This document shows positions 63,942 through 64,000 of a stretch of DNA of 64,000 nt, in pieces. The notes under the pieces were generated by a model that saw nothing but the letters and a program-made list of their open reading frames with translations, had not been told where the DNA came from and searched no databases. This DNA comes from Mugil cephalus (Eukaryota > Chordata > Actinopteri > Mugiliformes > Mugilidae). The stretch spans positions 6,242,357 to 6,306,356 of the forward strand of contig NC_061789.1 in NCBI RefSeq assembly GCF_022458985.1, in the 5' to 3' direction. Position 1 is the first letter of the stretch. Each line of letters starts with the position of its first letter. The translations under genes and the position numbers were made by a program.

Positions 63942-64000
63942 GGGCTGGGGTAGTTTAACCGTTAGTTAGCTCCAACGGTTAGAGGAACTATGTCAAAGTT
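63942..64000 (+). repeat. Short repeat matching 60935-60995, cut by the window end
   Basis: Second copy of the tttaaccgttagtta/tccaacgg sequence; it runs off the end of the window. Confidence 0.5.

Overview
The window is a piece of vertebrate, almost certainly teleost fish, nuclear genome. The reasons are AT-rich intergenic DNA with many microsatellites, intron-containing genes with GT/AG splice sites, a eukaryotic tRNA, and decayed Tc1/mariner, piggyBac-like, hAT-like and Penelope-like elements of the kinds common in ray-finned fishes. Nothing bacterial, no CRISPR array and no intact virus was seen. Family assignments rest on remembered family features; no database search was possible.

The protein-coding part lies on the + strand between about 34.5 and 45.5 kb. 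It holds the 3' end of a paralemmin-family gene, best fit palm3: a 25-nt microexon at 34558-34582, an optional exon at 35664-35751, and a terminal exon at 36216-37054 ending in a Cys-rich CaaX box. About 4 kb downstream in the same direction is a gene with an AKAP2/MISP-type C-terminus, best fit misp3: a 2.5-kb exon at 41135-43664, an 86-nt exon at 44953-45038, a last exon at 45207-45311, and an AATAAA at 45481. Paralemmin genes sit beside MISP/AKAP2-family genes in other vertebrates (PALM-MISP, PALM2-AKAP2, PALM3-MISP3), so this is an ancient linked pair. The splice phases allow read-through transcripts joining the two genes, as known for PALM2-AKAP2. The coiled-coil 5' exons of the paralemmin gene were not found; they are outside the window or in exons I could not recognise.

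From 1 to 34.5 kb no gene could be supported. The region holds an imperfect tandem duplication (222-516), a near-perfect 181-bp foldback of Penelope-like terminal sequence (2071-2451), mariner-type remnants (10.1, 21.0, 27.5 and 33.5 kb), two related foldback MITEs (20.1 and 26.6 kb) and many simple repeats. From 37 to 41 kb there is a TTAA-flanked piggyBac-like MITE abutting a head-to-head telomere-motif block (38659-38710). From 45.5 to 64 kb there is a dead Tc1 transposase fragment (46.3-46.8 kb), a GTATC-type minisatellite (50.95-51.5 kb), a well-folded tRNA-Thr(TGT) at 51526-51597, a second Penelope-like foldback (54.56-54.79 kb), a mariner remnant (55.16 kb), a second piggyBac-like MITE (58.8 kb) and long stretches with no recognisable content.
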